Assembly (NCBI RefSeq): GCF_001611555.1
Contig: NZ_LSGP01000013.1
Span: 372,001 to 436,000 of the forward strand
DNA: 64,000 nt
DNA from: Anaerosporomusa subterranea
GTDB lineage: Bacteria > Bacillota > Negativicutes > Sporomusales > Acetonemataceae
Direction of reading: 5' to 3'
Shown here one piece after another: positions 1-8,297 of this stretch; the first letter of the stretch is position 1, and each line of letters begins with the position of its first letter. The translations under genes were made by a program, and so were the position numbers. Below the pieces are notes generated by a model, which was not told where the DNA came from, ran no database searches, and was given only the letters and a program-made list of their open reading frames with translations.

Positions 1-504
1 GCGATTAAATCGCTCGATAGATTGGCGCGAGCCGAGGATGCTTTGTCCCAAAGGGTGATCCTGCCAAACTTGCTGTACATATAGATCATGGACCAATTCA
101 TCAGGTGAGTCTTCGTACATATTATATTCTTCCAGCACGACCCCCTTTTCTTTGGCGATATCATTAGGGTCAAAGCGGGCATTAAGCAGCATATCGCTAA
201 TTAATTCAATAGCAAGGTCAAGATGTGTGTCCAAAGATTTCATGTAATAGCAAGTATATTCTTTGCCGGTAAATGCGTTCAGTTGTCCGCCAACTGAATC
301 AACTTCCTCGGCAATCGCTTTAGCCGAACGCGTAGTCGTACCTTTAAACAGTAAATGCTCTATGAAATGGGATATCCCGTGATTGTTAGGCTGTTCATAG
401 CGCGAGCCGGTCGCTACCCACGCTCCTAGTGTAACTGATCGAAGATGGGGCATTGTTTCGGTTACAACGCGAATACCATTATTCAAGACTGATTTTTCGT
501 ACAT
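1..504 (-). CDS. mlpA: M16 family zinc peptidase (MlpA/YmxG type), N-terminal part
   Basis: Partial gene: the first 168 codons lie in the window and the rest runs off the left edge. The protein starts MYEKSVLNNGIRVV and carries the inverted zinc motif HFIEH (HxxEH, about residues 45-49), where the two His bind zinc and the Glu is catalytic. A glycine- and phenylalanine-containing stretch (GGQLNAFTGKEYT) follows, typical of pitrilysin/processing-peptidase proteins. AAAGGAG six bases before the ATG fixes the start. In B. subtilis mlpA follows pnpA and ylxY, as here, except that an amidase gene intervenes. The family degrades peptides; the natural substrate is not known to me. The family call is secure and the symbol rests on synteny. 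Confidence 0.88.
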   Translation of the reverse strand, partial: MYEKSVLNNGIRVVTETMPHLRSVTLGAWVATGSRYEQPNNHGISHFIEHLLFKGTTTRSAKAIAEEVDSVGGQLNAFTGKEYTCYYMKSLDTHLDLAIELISDMLLNARFDPNDIAKEKGVVLEEYNMYEDSPDELVHDLYVQQVWQDHPLGQSILGSRQSIERFNR

Positions 505-599
505 AAGTGCTCCTTTGCATCCTTTAATCATGTATTGTTATATTTACCTCTAACATCAAAAATTCCTGCATTCGACATAAATCGCTATCACCCTAAGTA

Positions 600-627
600 G
601 GAAAAGAGCCTGGGGAGATACCCAGGC
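600..627 (-). terminator. Terminator-like hairpin after the amidase gene
   Basis: GCCTGGG (608-614) pairs with CCCAGGC (621-627) across a 6-nt loop, starting a few bases after the amidase stop codon. On the minus strand it is followed by TCTTTTCC, a short imperfect U-tract, so termination may be partial and some transcription may continue into the M16 peptidase gene. Confidence 0.6.
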
Positions 628-633
628 CGCTAG

Positions 634-1491
634 TTAATGACTTTGTAAATAACGGATAACCCCGTTATACACACCTTGTGCGATTTTGTTCTGGTAGGAA
701 TAATCGTTCAGCTTAAGTGCTTCTTGTTTATTAGTGACAAATCCTGTCTCAACCAAGATGCTGGGCATAGTTGTATTGCGAAGGACATAGAACGTTGCTG
801 AAGCAACGCTTTTGTCAACAGCCCCAGTCTGTTCAATCAATGCCTTCTGAACATCAATCGCCAATTGCGACGAACTGTCCTTTGGATAGAATGTCATGGC
901 GCCTGCAATGTTCTTGTCTGGGTTTGAATTCGAATGAATGCTAATAAACAGATCAGCATTATTCTTTTCCGCGATATCAACCCGCGCCTGAAGTTCTTGA
1001 CCTAGACTACTGTTGTTGCTGGCTACTGCATTGTCGGACTGACGGGTCATAATGACCTTAGCGCCTTCTTTCGATAGCTTGTCCCGCAAGAGTGTGGATA
1101 TCGAAAGATTGATATCAGCTTCCTGCACACCATTACTTACCGCACCGGGATTGTGACCACCGTGTCCAGGGTCGACAACAATCACTTTTCCACGTAAAAC
1201 GCCCTTATCGAGGATACTTCCCGATTCTTTCGGAGGCAATGGTTTGACCACACTCGGAGTATCTGATTCAGACTTCCCATTGGTAAAGATACCTAAGATC
1301 GGTCCCAAAATCCCGTCAAAAAGGAGGCCAAACAATCTTTCAATAAAACTGCCGCCACCTGCGGGCGAAGGCAGAGTTGATTTACCGATAGTGTCATTCG
1401 GCGCTGCATACGCCGCCTGAACCGGAACGAGCAATCCGAAGGCAAAGAGAGCTAATAAGGCATATGATAATAGTTTTTTATTCTGTAGCAC
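634..1491 (-). CDS. Secreted N-acetylmuramoyl-L-alanine amidase (Amidase_3)
   Basis: 285 residues. The N-terminus is a signal peptide (KK, then a hydrophobic run, then AYA-AP near residue 29), so the protein is exported. After a linker of about 70 residues comes an Amidase_3 domain (about 100-285). Zinc ligands are visible: His in VDPGHGG, Glu in NGVQEADIN and His in SIHSNS; the catalytic Glu lies in ILVETGFVTN. Such enzymes cut the amide bond between muramic acid and L-Ala in peptidoglycan, in cell separation or sporulation. Start is GTG with GGAGG 5 nt upstream. It has its own promoter and terminator. This gene interrupts the ylxY-mlpA pair of B. subtilis. The exact role (CwlD-like or vegetative) cannot be told from sequence. 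Confidence 0.9.
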   Translation of the reverse strand: MLQNKKLLSYALLALFAFGLLVPVQAAYAAPNDTIGKSTLPSPAGGGSFIERLFGLLFDGILGPILGIFTNGKSESDTPSVVKPLPPKESGSILDKGVLRGKVIVVDPGHGGHNPGAVSNGVQEADINLSISTLLRDKLSKEGAKVIMTRQSDNAVASNNSSLGQELQARVDIAEKNNADLFISIHSNSNPDKNIAGAMTFYPKDSSSQLAIDVQKALIEQTGAVDKSVASATFYVLRNTTMPSILVETGFVTNKQEALKLNDYSYQNKIAQGVYNGVIRYLQSH

Positions 1492-1532
1492 GTTTACCTC
1501 CTATTGCGTTTGTTGTTCAGAGTTATGTAAAC

Positions 1533-1561
1533 ATGATATCACACATTAGGCAATTAGGCAA
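1533..1561 (-). promoter_or_regulatory. Sigma-A-like promoter of the amidase gene
   Basis: Read on the minus strand: TTGCCT, 17 nt spacer, TATCAT. It directly abuts the terminator of the upstream deacetylase gene and lies about 40 bp before the amidase start. The -35 region is part of a tandem TTGCCTAA TTGCCTAA repeat. Confidence 0.55.
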
Positions 1562-1586
1562 TAAAAAAAGCAGGATATATCCTGCT
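1562..1586 (-). terminator. Intrinsic terminator of the deacetylase-like gene
   Basis: A perfect 18-bp palindrome (1569-1586, AGCAGGATA and its complement) is followed on the minus strand by a run of T (1562-1568). It lies 8 bp after the stop codon: a classical intrinsic terminator. Confidence 0.85.
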
Positions 1587-1594
1587 TAAATGGA

Positions 1595-2308
1595 CTACTT
1601 TATGATATCAGATACAGTTTCAATCGTATATCCTCTAGCTTTAATCAGTCTGATGAGTACAGGTAATGCCTTTAAAGTCGGTTCTGTTGGATGCATCAAA
1701 ATGATGGCTCCATTCTGAAGTTTACCTTCTATTCGTTTGATAATTACGTCCGGGCTAGGGCGCCTCCAGTCAATTGTATCCGCAGTCCACATGATTGTTA
1801 AATAATTGAGTTCCTGGGCGGCCTCCAGGACTAAATGATTGTATTCTCCATAAGGGGGAGCATATAGTCGTGTTTTTATACCGGTAACCTCTTCTATCAA
1901 TTTTTCTGTACGAATAATTTCAGCTTGGTTTTGCTCTTTACTGAGCCGGTTTGGATGAGGGTGAGTAAATGAATGATTGCCTAATTCATGTCCGGCATCG
2001 GCGATAAGTTTTAAACTTTCCGGATGGCGTCTTGCCCAACTGCCGCCGATAAAGAATGTTGCCTTTACCTGATTGTCTGCTAAGATATTTAGCATATCAG
2101 GCATAATGTCTTCTCCCCAAAAAACATTGCAGGCAAAAGCAACCTTAGGCGTTTCCCGATTCCCCTGAAAGATAGGAGTAAGTCCCGGGCGGGTCGGGAT
2201 ACCGTAACCCAGATCAGCGAGAGAATTCGTAAAAAAAATTGTCGTCAGAGTAAACAGGGTAAACATAACATACCAAGGTGGAATACGGGCGCTGAAAATA
2301 AATTTCAC
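1595..2308 (-). CDS. ylxY: Polysaccharide deacetylase-like protein (YlxY family) with altered catalytic motifs
   Basis: 237 residues from the GTG that lies 8 nt after GAGG. An N-terminal hydrophobic segment (WYVMFTLFTLTTIFF) is a signal anchor, so the NodB-homology domain acts outside the membrane. The metal-binding HSFTHPH motif is intact. The usual first motif TFDDG is replaced by ACNVFWGED, with Asn at the catalytic-base Asp, and motif 3 reads YAPPYG where an Arg is normal. The last motif is ILMHP rather than LHD. By family knowledge, intact members deacetylate N-acetylglucosamine in peptidoglycan or related glycans; this one may bind rather than cleave. Its place directly after pnp matches B. 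subtilis ylxY. Confidence 0.85.
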   Translation of the reverse strand: MKFIFSARIPPWYVMFTLFTLTTIFFTNSLADLGYGIPTRPGLTPIFQGNRETPKVAFACNVFWGEDIMPDMLNILADNQVKATFFIGGSWARRHPESLKLIADAGHELGNHSFTHPHPNRLSKEQNQAEIIRTEKLIEEVTGIKTRLYAPPYGEYNHLVLEAAQELNYLTIMWTADTIDWRRPSPDVIIKRIEGKLQNGAIILMHPTEPTLKALPVLIRLIKARGYTIETVSDIIK

Positions 2309-2367
2309 AGAATGCACCTCGTTTTCTTCGTTGGTATCAATGTATTACTAGAAGTGAAAAATCATGT

Positions 2368-2405
2368 AAAAAAAACGAAACATAGACTGGGCAGTCTATG
2401 TTTCG
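2368..2405 (-). terminator. Intrinsic terminator of pnp
   Basis: Long inverted repeat (2376-2389 with 2392-2405, 14 bp, tiny loop) followed on the minus strand by a run of eight or more T. It lies about 30 bp after the pnp stop. Confidence 0.88.
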
Positions 2406-2435
2406 CATCGGAGGACTTTCTCTGAAAAGTGCTCT

Positions 2436-4529
2436 TTATTCGGCCTGTTTTTGCTCTGCTCGCAATAATTCTTTTCTGGACAGATTGATGCGGCCTTGAC
2501 GATCGATTTCCGTTACCTTTACTGTAATCTCATCGCCAACCTTAACAACATCTTCCACTTTGTTCACGCGTTCGAGAGCAAGTTGAGAGATGTGAACAAG
2601 ACCTTCTTTACCTGGGAGAATTTCAACAAATACGCCAAAAGTCATCATCCGAGTGACTTTACCGTTATAGACTGTGCCAACTTCAACAGAACGGACCAAT
2701 CCTTCGATGATACGGACTGCTTTTTGGCCAGCTTCCCTATCGACAGCAGCAATAAATACTTTGCCATCATCTTCAATATCAATGGTAACTCCGGTTTCAT
2801 CAATGATTTTCTTAATCGTCTTTCCGCCTGGTCCGATTACATCACGAATTTTGTCTGGATCAATTTCCATCGTAATAATGCGGGGAGCGAACGGAGAAAG
2901 ATCTGTTCGTGGAGCAGAGAGCGCTGATAGCATGATGTTTAGAATGTGTAGTCTTCCTTGTTTTGCTTGTTCGAGCGCATCGTGAAGGATTTCTTTCGTT
3001 ATTCCGGCAATTTTAATATCCATTTGTATGGCAGTAATGCCTTTAGTTGTGCCCGCAACCTTGAAGTCCATGTCACCTAAGGCATCTTCCATACCTTGGA
3101 TGTCTGTCAGAATTGTGTAATGGTCGCCATCTTTGACTAAGCCCATTGCGACGCCAGATACTGGAGCTTTAATGGGAACTCCGGCGTCCATTAACGATAA
3201 TGTGCTACCACAGACACTTCCCATCGAGCTAGAGCCGTTAGATTCGAGAACTTCAGATACCAGACGGATCGTATAGGGAAACTCAGCTTCTGGTGGAATT
3301 ACTGGTATAAGGGCTCGTTCTGCAAGGGCGCCATGTCCAATTTCACGGCGACCCGGGCTACGCATTGGACGAGCTTCCCCTACGCTATACGGTGGGAAGT
3401 TATAATGATGTATGTAACGCTTCGAGTCTTCTACCCCTAGCCCATCTAGTATTTGTTCGTCACCAAGTGCACCAAGAGTTGTAATCGTTAACACCTGAGT
3501 TTGTCCACGCGTAAATAAGCCGGAGCCATGAGTTCTCGCCAACACTCCCGCTTCGCAGGACACGGGGCGCACTTCGTCAAGCTTTCTGCCGTCAGGACGG
3601 ATTTTATCGACAGTGATCATCTTGCGTACAATTTCTTTTAATACTTTTTGCATAACATAAGAAATATCTTTTTTGTTGTCCGGGAAGAGCCCAGCAAAAT
3701 GAACTGCAGCTTCGGTTTTAACTTGTTTTATATTTTCTTCGCGAGTTAATTTATCCGAGTTAAAAACTGCTACTTTTAGCTTTTCGGTAACATATTCGCG
3801 AACGACCTGATTAATTTCCGGCAGAGGCTCATATTTTTTTAACTGTTTTTTGGGCACGCCGATTTCTTCGCGAATCTTTTCTTGAAATGCGACCAGCTCA
3901 CGAATAATGTCGTGTCCAGTTGCAATGGCTTCGAGGATGACTGACTCAGGGAGTTCACTGGCAGCAGCTTCTACCATCAGAACGGCATCCTTAGTTCCTG
4001 CGACTACCAGGTTAAGTACGCTTTGTTCTTGTTGGGCGATCGTCGGGTTGATAATAAATTCATCGCCGATCATGCCAACGCGAACGCCGCCGATTGGGCC
4101 GCCGAAAGGAATGTCAGAAATAGTCAGAGCACAAGAAGCGCCAATCATCGCCGGAATCTCCGGTGGATTATTTTGGTCGACCGACATAACTGTTGCAACA
4201 ACTTGCACATCGTTACGGAAGCCTTCATCAAATAATGGGCGAACTGGGCGGTCAATTAATCGACCGGCAAGGATAGCTGCCTCACTGGGGCGACCCTCGC
4301 GTTTTATAAACCCTCCAGGGATTTTACCTACGGAATACAGTCTTTCTTCGTAGTCCACTGTTAACGGGAAGAAATCGATTCCCTCACGTGGATCCGCTGA
4401 AGCTGTTGCAGATACCAATACTGCCGTATCTCCGTAACGTACCAAGACAGCACCGTTGGCCTGTTTAGCCAGTTTGCCTGTCTCGATGGTTAACTGCCGT
4501 CCACCTAACTGCATCTGAAAACTATGCAT
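2436..4529 (-). CDS. pnp: Polyribonucleotide nucleotidyltransferase (PNPase)
   Basis: 697 residues, the usual length. It phosphorolyses RNA 3' to 5', releasing nucleoside diphosphates, and is a core mRNA-decay enzyme. Order of domains: first RNase PH-like domain with [22 protein letters not shown], helical linker, second RNase PH domain ([13 protein letters not shown], then [12 protein letters not shown]), KH domain ([16 protein letters not shown]) and C-terminal S1 domain ([30 protein letters not shown]). The longer frame begins at a TTG 11 codons upstream; AGAGGAGG 9 nt before the ATG of MHSFQMQL favours the start given. It follows rpsO, as in most bacteria. Confidence 0.97.
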   Translation of the reverse strand: MHSFQMQLGGRQLTIETGKLAKQANGAVLVRYGDTAVLVSATASADPREGIDFFPLTVDYEERLYSVGKIPGGFIKREGRPSEAAILAGRLIDRPVRPLFDEGFRNDVQVVATVMSVDQNNPPEIPAMIGASCALTISDIPFGGPIGGVRVGMIGDEFIINPTIAQQEQSVLNLVVAGTKDAVLMVEAAASELPESVILEAIATGHDIIRELVAFQEKIREEIGVPKKQLKKYEPLPEINQVVREYVTEKLKVAVFNSDKLTREENIKQVKTEAAVHFAGLFPDNKKDISYVMQKVLKEIVRKMITVDKIRPDGRKLDEVRPVSCEAGVLARTHGSGLFTRGQTQVLTITTLGALGDEQILDGLGVEDSKRYIHHYNFPPYSVGEARPMRSPGRREIGHGALAERALIPVIPPEAEFPYTIRLVSEVLESNGSSSMGSVCGSTLSLMDAGVPIKAPVSGVAMGLVKDGDHYTILTDIQGMEDALGDMDFKVAGTTKGITAIQMDIKIAGITKEILHDALEQAKQGRLHILNIMLSALSAPRTDLSPFAPRIITMEIDPDKIRDVIGPGGKTIKKIIDETGVTIDIEDDGKVFIAAVDREAGQKAVRIIEGLVRSVEVGTVYNGKVTRMMTFGVFVEILPGKEGLVHISQLALERVNKVEDVVKVGDEITVKVTEIDRQGRINLSRKELLRAEQKQAE

Positions 4530-4586
4530 TGCAGTTTTCCTCCTCTTACCATCTTTTTTCAAAGCTTATTACTTCGACATTTTTTG

Positions 4587-4615
4587 TAGTATTCCCTTTT
4601 TTATTGGTTGTCAAT
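4587..4615 (-). promoter_or_regulatory. Possible pnp promoter
   Basis: Minus strand: perfect -35 TTGACA, 17 nt spacer, then a poor -10 (TACTAC). It lies between the rpsO terminator and pnp, about 60 bp before the start codon. Confidence 0.4.
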
Positions 4616-4675
4616 ACCAAATAATATGTATAACGAGTAAATTGAGCGATTTTTTCATATCGATTATGTACACAT

Positions 4676-4704
4676 GAGAAAAGACTTGGCTTACGCCAAG
4701 TCTT
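4676..4704 (-). terminator. Terminator-like hairpin after rpsO
   Basis: AAGACTTGGC (4681-4690) pairs with its complement at 4695-4704 across a TTAC loop. On the minus strand TCTTTTCTC follows. The U-tract is short, so read-through into pnp is likely, as is known for rpsO-pnp pairs in other bacteria. Confidence 0.7.
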
Positions 4705-4717
4705 AACATGTCTTGCG

Positions 4718-4984
4718 CTACTTGCGCAAGTTCAGCTTCTGCAGAATCGTACGGTAGCGTTCAATATCGCTATCACGAAGGTAGTTAAGCAAACCTCTGC
4801 GCTGACCAACCATCTTCAACAGTCCACGACGGGAATGATGATCTTTCTTGTGTTCTTTTAAGTGATTTGTCAGGTAGTTGATCCGCCCAGTTAAGATTGC
4901 AATCTGTACTTCTGGTGAACCAGTGTCATTTTCATGAATGCGGTAGGTTTCAATGAGTTGTTGTTTTTGATCTGGAGCTAACAT
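4718..4984 (-). CDS. rpsO: 30S ribosomal protein S15
   Basis: 88 residues, the standard length. S15 binds 16S rRNA early in 30S assembly and bridges to the large subunit. Diagnostic segments: [37 protein letters not shown] and [10 protein letters not shown] very strong site AAAAAAGGAGGTG precedes ATG. It has its own promoter and a structured leader. Unambiguous. Confidence 0.98.
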   Translation of the reverse strand: MLAPDQKQQLIETYRIHENDTGSPEVQIAILTGRINYLTNHLKEHKKDHHSRRGLLKMVGQRRGLLNYLRDSDIERYRTILQKLNLRK

Positions 4985-5010
4985 ATGGCACCTCCTTTTT
5001 TAGTCAATCC

Positions 5011-5055
5011 CCACTAGCCAAGACGTCGTCGGAGCTTCGGTCATCCTCGCTATGG
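5011..5055 (-). promoter_or_regulatory. Candidate structured rpsO leader (S15 autoregulation)
   Basis: In the transcript between the rpsO promoter and its SD, CCATAGC (5049-5055) can pair with GCTAGTGG (5011-5018) with one bulge. Enclosed are a small GACGACGTC hairpin and a second GAG/CUC arm, giving a possible three-way junction. S15 represses its own mRNA through such leaders in several bacteria. The fold here is by eye only. Confidence 0.35.
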
Positions 5056-5105
5056 TTCATAATCATAATGTTGCGCGGCATATAAGTAGACAAGCCACAC
5101 AACTA

Positions 5106-5134
5106 ATTATAGTTTAGCATATCAAGCGAAACAA
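5106..5134 (-). promoter_or_regulatory. Sigma-A-like promoter of rpsO
   Basis: Minus strand: TTGTTT, exactly 17 nt, then a perfect TATAAT. It lies between ribF and rpsO, about 120 bp upstream of the rpsO start, leaving room for a structured leader. Confidence 0.75.
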
Positions 5135-5159
5135 AGCAAATCGTTGGATGAAAAATTAT

Positions 5160-6089
5160 CTATTTTACATGCGATTTGAAATACTGTTTTCCTTCAATCA
5201 CATCGAGTGCGATACGATCTTTCAGTTCTTGAATGCTTGAGAATATTTGTTCTCCCCTTAGCCGCTTTAAAAATTCTACTCCTAGTTCTTGATCATATAA
5301 ATCGGCTTGAAAGTCTAACACATAGACTTCCACTCGTCTATTCTGATTGTTGAACGTAGGGTTAGTTCCGACATTAACCAAAGCAGGCAAGCGTTGGGTA
5401 CCGATAATTGCATGCGCGGTATAGACGCCATCAGCAGGCAGAAGTTGTTCTGCCGACGGTTGAATATTAGCTGTCGGGAATCCCAAGACACGTCCCCGCA
5501 TATCTCCGTGAATCACTTTTCCGAAAAGGCAGAATGGACGGCCCATTAATTTTGCAGCCTGTTCCATATTACCGCTGCTGACACATTGGCGAATACTCGT
5601 GCTACTTACCATATTGCCATCAATATAAACAGCTTCCTGCACTTCAACTACAAACCCCTTTTCCTTTCCGATCTGTGTCAGCAGTTCAGGAGTACCTGAG
5701 CTACGATAGCCGAAGGAATAGTTGGGGCCAATAACGACATAGGAAGGCGAAAAGAGAGAAACTAGTTTGTTGACAAATTCCTCTGGTGTAAGATGAAGCA
5801 GATCGTTGGTGAAAGGAATGCGGCATAGTATATCTACCCTCATATCAGCCAATAGTCGTTCTTTTTCCGCCAAGCTGGTAATTAGAGGCGGACATTGGTG
5901 TGGAGCAAGAATCGAAAGAGGATGGTTCTCAAATGTAAAGACAGCGCTTTCTCCTCCTGAACGGTTGGCAAATTCGACAGCACGGCCAATTACTTTTTGA
6001 TGCCCCAAATGCACTCCGTCAAATGTACCTAAAGCGATAGAAACTCCTGAAAAGCTCTCGTTTAATTCCATGCGAGTAATGACTTTCAT
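5160..6089 (-). CDS. ribF: Bifunctional riboflavin kinase / FAD synthetase
   Basis: 309 residues. It phosphorylates riboflavin to FMN and adenylates FMN to FAD. The N-terminal nucleotidyltransferase domain has the IALGTFDGVHLGHQKVI motif (about 17-33); SSTSIRQCVSSGNMEQAAKL links to the kinase domain, which starts near RPFCLFGKVIHGDMRGRVLG and has GFPTANI and the GVYTAHAII strand. Last gene of the rimP-nusA operon, 15 bp after truB. No FMN riboswitch is visible nearby. Confidence 0.96.
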   Translation of the reverse strand: MKVITRMELNESFSGVSIALGTFDGVHLGHQKVIGRAVEFANRSGGESAVFTFENHPLSILAPHQCPPLITSLAEKERLLADMRVDILCRIPFTNDLLHLTPEEFVNKLVSLFSPSYVVIGPNYSFGYRSSGTPELLTQIGKEKGFVVEVQEAVYIDGNMVSSTSIRQCVSSGNMEQAAKLMGRPFCLFGKVIHGDMRGRVLGFPTANIQPSAEQLLPADGVYTAHAIIGTQRLPALVNVGTNPTFNNQNRRVEVYVLDFQADLYDQELGVEFLKRLRGEQIFSSIQELKDRIALDVIEGKQYFKSHVK

Positions 6090-6104
6090 ATTCGCTCCTC
6101 TGTC

Positions 6105-6977
6105 TTACATGCTTACTTCCGGCGGGAGCACTTTTTGCGGAACAAGCAGTTCGCCACAAGTGCCGCCAATGCCGATAAACGTATTATCAGAGCTATATAC
6201 TTTGAACTTCGGCTGCATCGCAGCCTCCTGCAAGTAGGTTTTCTGTCCAGTCAGGAACTTTGTTGTATCTGCATGTGACAGTGTAATTGAGGGCATACGT
6301 ATTAAGGCGGAGTCGGCAGGCAAAACCACCTGCTCCGGAGCATGCGCAATCTCCTCTAAAGAAACAGCGTTTTGTAACGAAAAACAACCCACTCCGGTTC
6401 GGAGCAGGAATGTCATGGTTGCGGCTGAGCCGCAACGCACGCCAATATCAGAGCAGAGGCTGCGGATGTATGTCCCCTTCGTACAAGATACATCAAACAG
6501 CGCGTTTTGACCTTCCATTTGCAACAAGGAGATCGAATGAATAGTAATGCTCCTCGCTTTACGTTCCAGGACTATGCCTTGTCTCGCTAACTCATAGAGC
6601 TTACGTCCGTCAACCTTGATTGCAGAATACATTGGCGGAATCTGTTGGCTTTGACCTAAAAATGAATTTAAGACGTGACAAACTACTTCTGGGCTAGGGA
6701 TGTTATCAGAGGTCCGAGTAACAGACCCGGTATAATCTCCACTATCAGTCTCTTGACCAAAGCGAAGCTCAGCCCGGTACTGTTTGTCATCATCGGTGAG
6801 ATATTCAACAAGTCGTGTTGCTTTACCGAGAAAGATCGGCAGTACACCTGCAGCCGCCGGGTCAAGTGTGCCCGCGTGGCCGACTTGCTTTTGCCCATAA
6901 GTTCGCCGAATAAATGAAACGGCATCATGAGAAGTCATTCCAGGGGGTTTAAGTAGGTTAATTACTCCTGTAATCAT
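6105..6977 (-). CDS. truB: tRNA pseudouridine(55) synthase
   Basis: 290 residues. It converts U55 in the T-loop of tRNAs to pseudouridine. The N-terminal GVINLLKPPGMTSHDAV and the catalytic GHAGTLDPAAAGVLPIFLG (nucleophilic Asp in TLDP, near residue 40) are clear, as is the GTYIRSLCSDIG motif. The C-terminal extension looks PUA-like. Its ATG overlaps the nrnA stop by 4 bp (ATGA), implying translational coupling. Confidence 0.97.
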   Translation of the reverse strand: MITGVINLLKPPGMTSHDAVSFIRRTYGQKQVGHAGTLDPAAAGVLPIFLGKATRLVEYLTDDDKQYRAELRFGQETDSGDYTGSVTRTSDNIPSPEVVCHVLNSFLGQSQQIPPMYSAIKVDGRKLYELARQGIVLERKARSITIHSISLLQMEGQNALFDVSCTKGTYIRSLCSDIGVRCGSAATMTFLLRTGVGCFSLQNAVSLEEIAHAPEQVVLPADSALIRMPSITLSHADTTKFLTGQKTYLQEAAMQPKFKVYSSDNTFIGIGGTCGELLVPQKVLPPEVSM

Positions 6978-7921
6978 TTTACTTCCTCTAGCGCGCTGGC
7001 AACAGCAACGAATATTTGTCTTTTTGCCTCATCGAGTGGGCTGGCGATCGAGCAACCTGCGGCGCGTTTGTGGCCTCCGCCACCAAAGGACAGCGCAATC
7101 GCGCTGACATCAACATTGCGTGAACGGAGACTAATTCGGGTGAATGAGGCATCTGTTTGTTTAAACATGATGGCAACTTCAACGCCTTCAATGCTTCTAG
7201 GGTAATTGATGAAGTCATCCGTGCTTTCGCCAATTTCAAGAACATCTGATGCCACTGTCACACAGGCGACCTTGCCCTCAAGAACTATTTCCAGGGTTTC
7301 CAGAACATGAATCAAGGTGAAGATGTTGCTGGCTGGTTTTGTTTCAAGCGCTTCGGCAACTAGCGCCGGCTGGACACCACAGTCTAATAGCTCTGCTGCA
7401 TAGCGAAGCGTATCACTTGTCGTATTGGCATAACGAAAAAAGCCACAATCTGTTGCAATCGCAGTATAGAGACAAGTTGCGGTTAACTCATCTGGCTTAA
7501 TCCCTTCTTGACGGAAAAGAGAATATAAAATTGATCCTGTTGCCGCAGCTAATGGGTCTAAAAATAAGTAATCTGCAAAACCGGTATTTGAGATATGATG
7601 ATCAAGATTCAAAACAGGAGCTGAAACATACTCCCGTACCTTGCCTATCCGCTCAATATCGCTAGCATCGAGGACAATTAACAGGTCTGCCTCAATAGGT
7701 TCTATCGGTCTTTCAATCTCATGCAGGTCAGGCAAAAAAGCATAAAGCGAGGGTATTTCATCATCCAACAATAGCCGAGCCTTCACTCGTTTTTGCTGAA
7801 AGAGCCTAAATAACGCCAACATCGAGCCGAGGCAATCACCATCAGGGTGGACATGGCCAGTGATGACAACGCTCTCGGCTGCAAACATATATTGGCTAGC
7901 TTGCGACAAGGAAATATTCAT
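6974..7921 (-). CDS. nrnA: Oligoribonuclease / pAp phosphatase (DHH family)
   Basis: 315 residues. NrnA-type DHH/DHHA1 enzymes degrade short RNA oligomers and dephosphorylate 3'-phosphoadenosine 5'-phosphate. Visible motifs: HPDGDCLGSMLAL (metal binding), LIVLDASD, LDHHISNTGFADY (the DHH signature) and C-terminal GGGGHKRAAGCSI (DHHA1 substrate binding). The reading frame extends 26 codons upstream inside rbfA, but the family-conserved N-terminus begins at MNISLSQASQ, one base after the rbfA stop; no strong SD there, so coupling is likely. It sits between rbfA and truB, an arrangement common in Firmicutes. Confidence 0.93.
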   Translation of the reverse strand: MNISLSQASQYMFAAESVVITGHVHPDGDCLGSMLALFRLFQQKRVKARLLLDDEIPSLYAFLPDLHEIERPIEPIEADLLIVLDASDIERIGKVREYVSAPVLNLDHHISNTGFADYLFLDPLAAATGSILYSLFRQEGIKPDELTATCLYTAIATDCGFFRYANTTSDTLRYAAELLDCGVQPALVAEALETKPASNIFTLIHVLETLEIVLEGKVACVTVASDVLEIGESTDDFINYPRSIEGVEVAIMFKQTDASFTRISLRSRNVDVSAIALSFGGGGHKRAAGCSIASPLDEAKRQIFVAVASALEEVK

Positions 7922-7922
7922 A

Positions 7923-8279
7923 TTAGTTGCCAGACTCGTCTTGCTTGATTTCATCAAGCAGTTTTTGAATGCGAACACTATGGTCAAGAGACTCGTCAAC
8001 AGCTAATGCCAGATCCGGAATCATTCTTAAACGTAGCCGTTTGCCGATTTCCGTTCGCATGAATCCAAGTGCTCTCTGCAACCCTTGTAAAGTAGATTCT
8101 TTTTGTTCTGGGCTACCCATTAAACTGATGAATATTTTCGCATGTTGCAAATCGCCGGTAACCTCCACCCGAGTCACAGTGACAAAGCCAACACGTGGGT
8201 CTTTGAGGTCAGTGAGAATAATTTGACTGATTTCCTGTTTAATGAACTCCTGCACTTTTTCAATCCGCAGTTGACCCAT
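7923..8279 (-). CDS. rbfA: 30S ribosome-binding factor A
   Basis: 118 residues, typical length. RbfA binds the immature 30S subunit near helix 1 of 16S rRNA and assists late maturation, especially in the cold. Diagnostic: RIEKVQEFIKQEISQIIL, DLKDPRVGFVTVTRVEVTGDLQHAKIFIS and RLRMIPDLALAVDESLDHSVRIQKLL. It follows infB by 18 bp. B. subtilis has ylxP between these genes; here it is absent. Confidence 0.96.
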   Translation of the reverse strand: MGQLRIEKVQEFIKQEISQIILTDLKDPRVGFVTVTRVEVTGDLQHAKIFISLMGSPEQKESTLQGLQRALGFMRTEIGKRLRLRMIPDLALAVDESLDHSVRIQKLLDEIKQDESGN

Positions 8280-8297
8280 GTACTTACCTCCGATTGT

